Positions 5,768 through 5,800 of a stretch of DNA of 5,800 nucleotides are shown piece by piece; the stretch's first letter is position 1; the number at the start of each line of letters is the position of its first letter. Made by a program: the position numbers and the translations under genes. This stretch comes from Saprospiraceae bacterium. GTDB lineage: Bacteria; Bacteroidota; Bacteroidia; Chitinophagales; Saprospiraceae. The notes beneath the pieces are model-generated. The model saw only the letters and a program-made list of their open reading frames with translations, was not told where the DNA came from and did no database searches. Location of the stretch: positions 1 through 5,800 of the forward strand of contig WGBN01000360.1 of NCBI GenBank assembly GCA_015494245.1, in the 5' to 3' direction.

Positions 5768-5800
5768 CCCGATTCTACCCATTCCATCCACAGATTACAC
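5750..5800. repeat. Second 9-bp-periodic repeat tract, cut by the window edge
   Basis: Degenerate 9-mers follow one another: GGGATTCTC, CCCGATTTT, CCCGATTCT, ACCCATTCC (5750-5785). ATCCACAGATTACAC (5786-5800) comes next and looks like the start of another short-period repeat (CACAGATTA type). The copies are imperfect and few, so this is a tentative call. No gene is visible between 5741 and 5800. Confidence 0.45.

Noticed and set aside
5315..5791. 158-codon minus-strand open frame opposite the MFS 3' end
   Set aside because: Its N-terminal part is a translation of the 9-bp repeats (TFVTFVT) and the rest is antisense to transmembrane codons.

Overview
The window most likely comes from the chromosome of a Bacteroidota bacterium. 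None of the five starts is preceded by a clear Shine-Dalgarno sequence, two intergenic regions carry promoter cores close to the Bacteroidota form TTTG-N19/20-TAnnTTTG, and the proteins (a large alpha-2-macroglobulin lipoprotein, a DAO flavoprotein with an SRLAAGIINPVTG block, an MFS protein with a VNRTGAMLMPF first helix) look like members of that phylum. A Saprospiria-like relative is a guess only.

Layout. Positions 1-1673, minus strand: the N-terminal 557 codons of an alpha-2-macroglobulin family lipoprotein that runs off the left edge. Positions 1674-1807: a spacer with a good promoter candidate whose -33/-7 spacer is filled by an inverted repeat. Positions 1808-4099, minus strand: a tight three-gene cluster transcribed toward the A2M gene, made of an MmcQ/YjbR-like protein, an FAD-dependent DAO-family oxidoreductase (overlap ATGA) and a stand-alone LigD-type polymerase/primase domain (12-nt gap). 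Positions 4192-4263, plus strand: tRNA-Arg(CCT), divergent from the cluster. Positions 4268-4471: an elaborate 'palindrome of palindromes' filling almost the whole gap between the tRNA and the next gene. Positions 4490-5740, plus strand: an MFS transporter whose last codons are made of a 9-bp tandem repeat. Positions 5741-5800: more 9-bp-periodic DNA and a weak hairpin.

How the parts relate. The three-gene cluster could be one transcript, but its members do not form an obvious pathway; the polymerase domain suggests a role in break repair, while its usual partners (Ku and the ligase domain) are not in the window. The most unusual part is the 4268-4471 element: about 20-bp units, each a 7-nt separator (TAATGTG, or CACATTA in the other half) plus a 13-14-nt mini-palindrome, arranged as two inverted arms around a 35-bp central hairpin. 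The stems differ in sequence but keep their pairing, and the loops are of the GNA type on the plus strand of the right arm and on the minus strand of the left arm. This points to selection or amplification acting on a fold (single-stranded DNA or RNA) rather than on a primary sequence.
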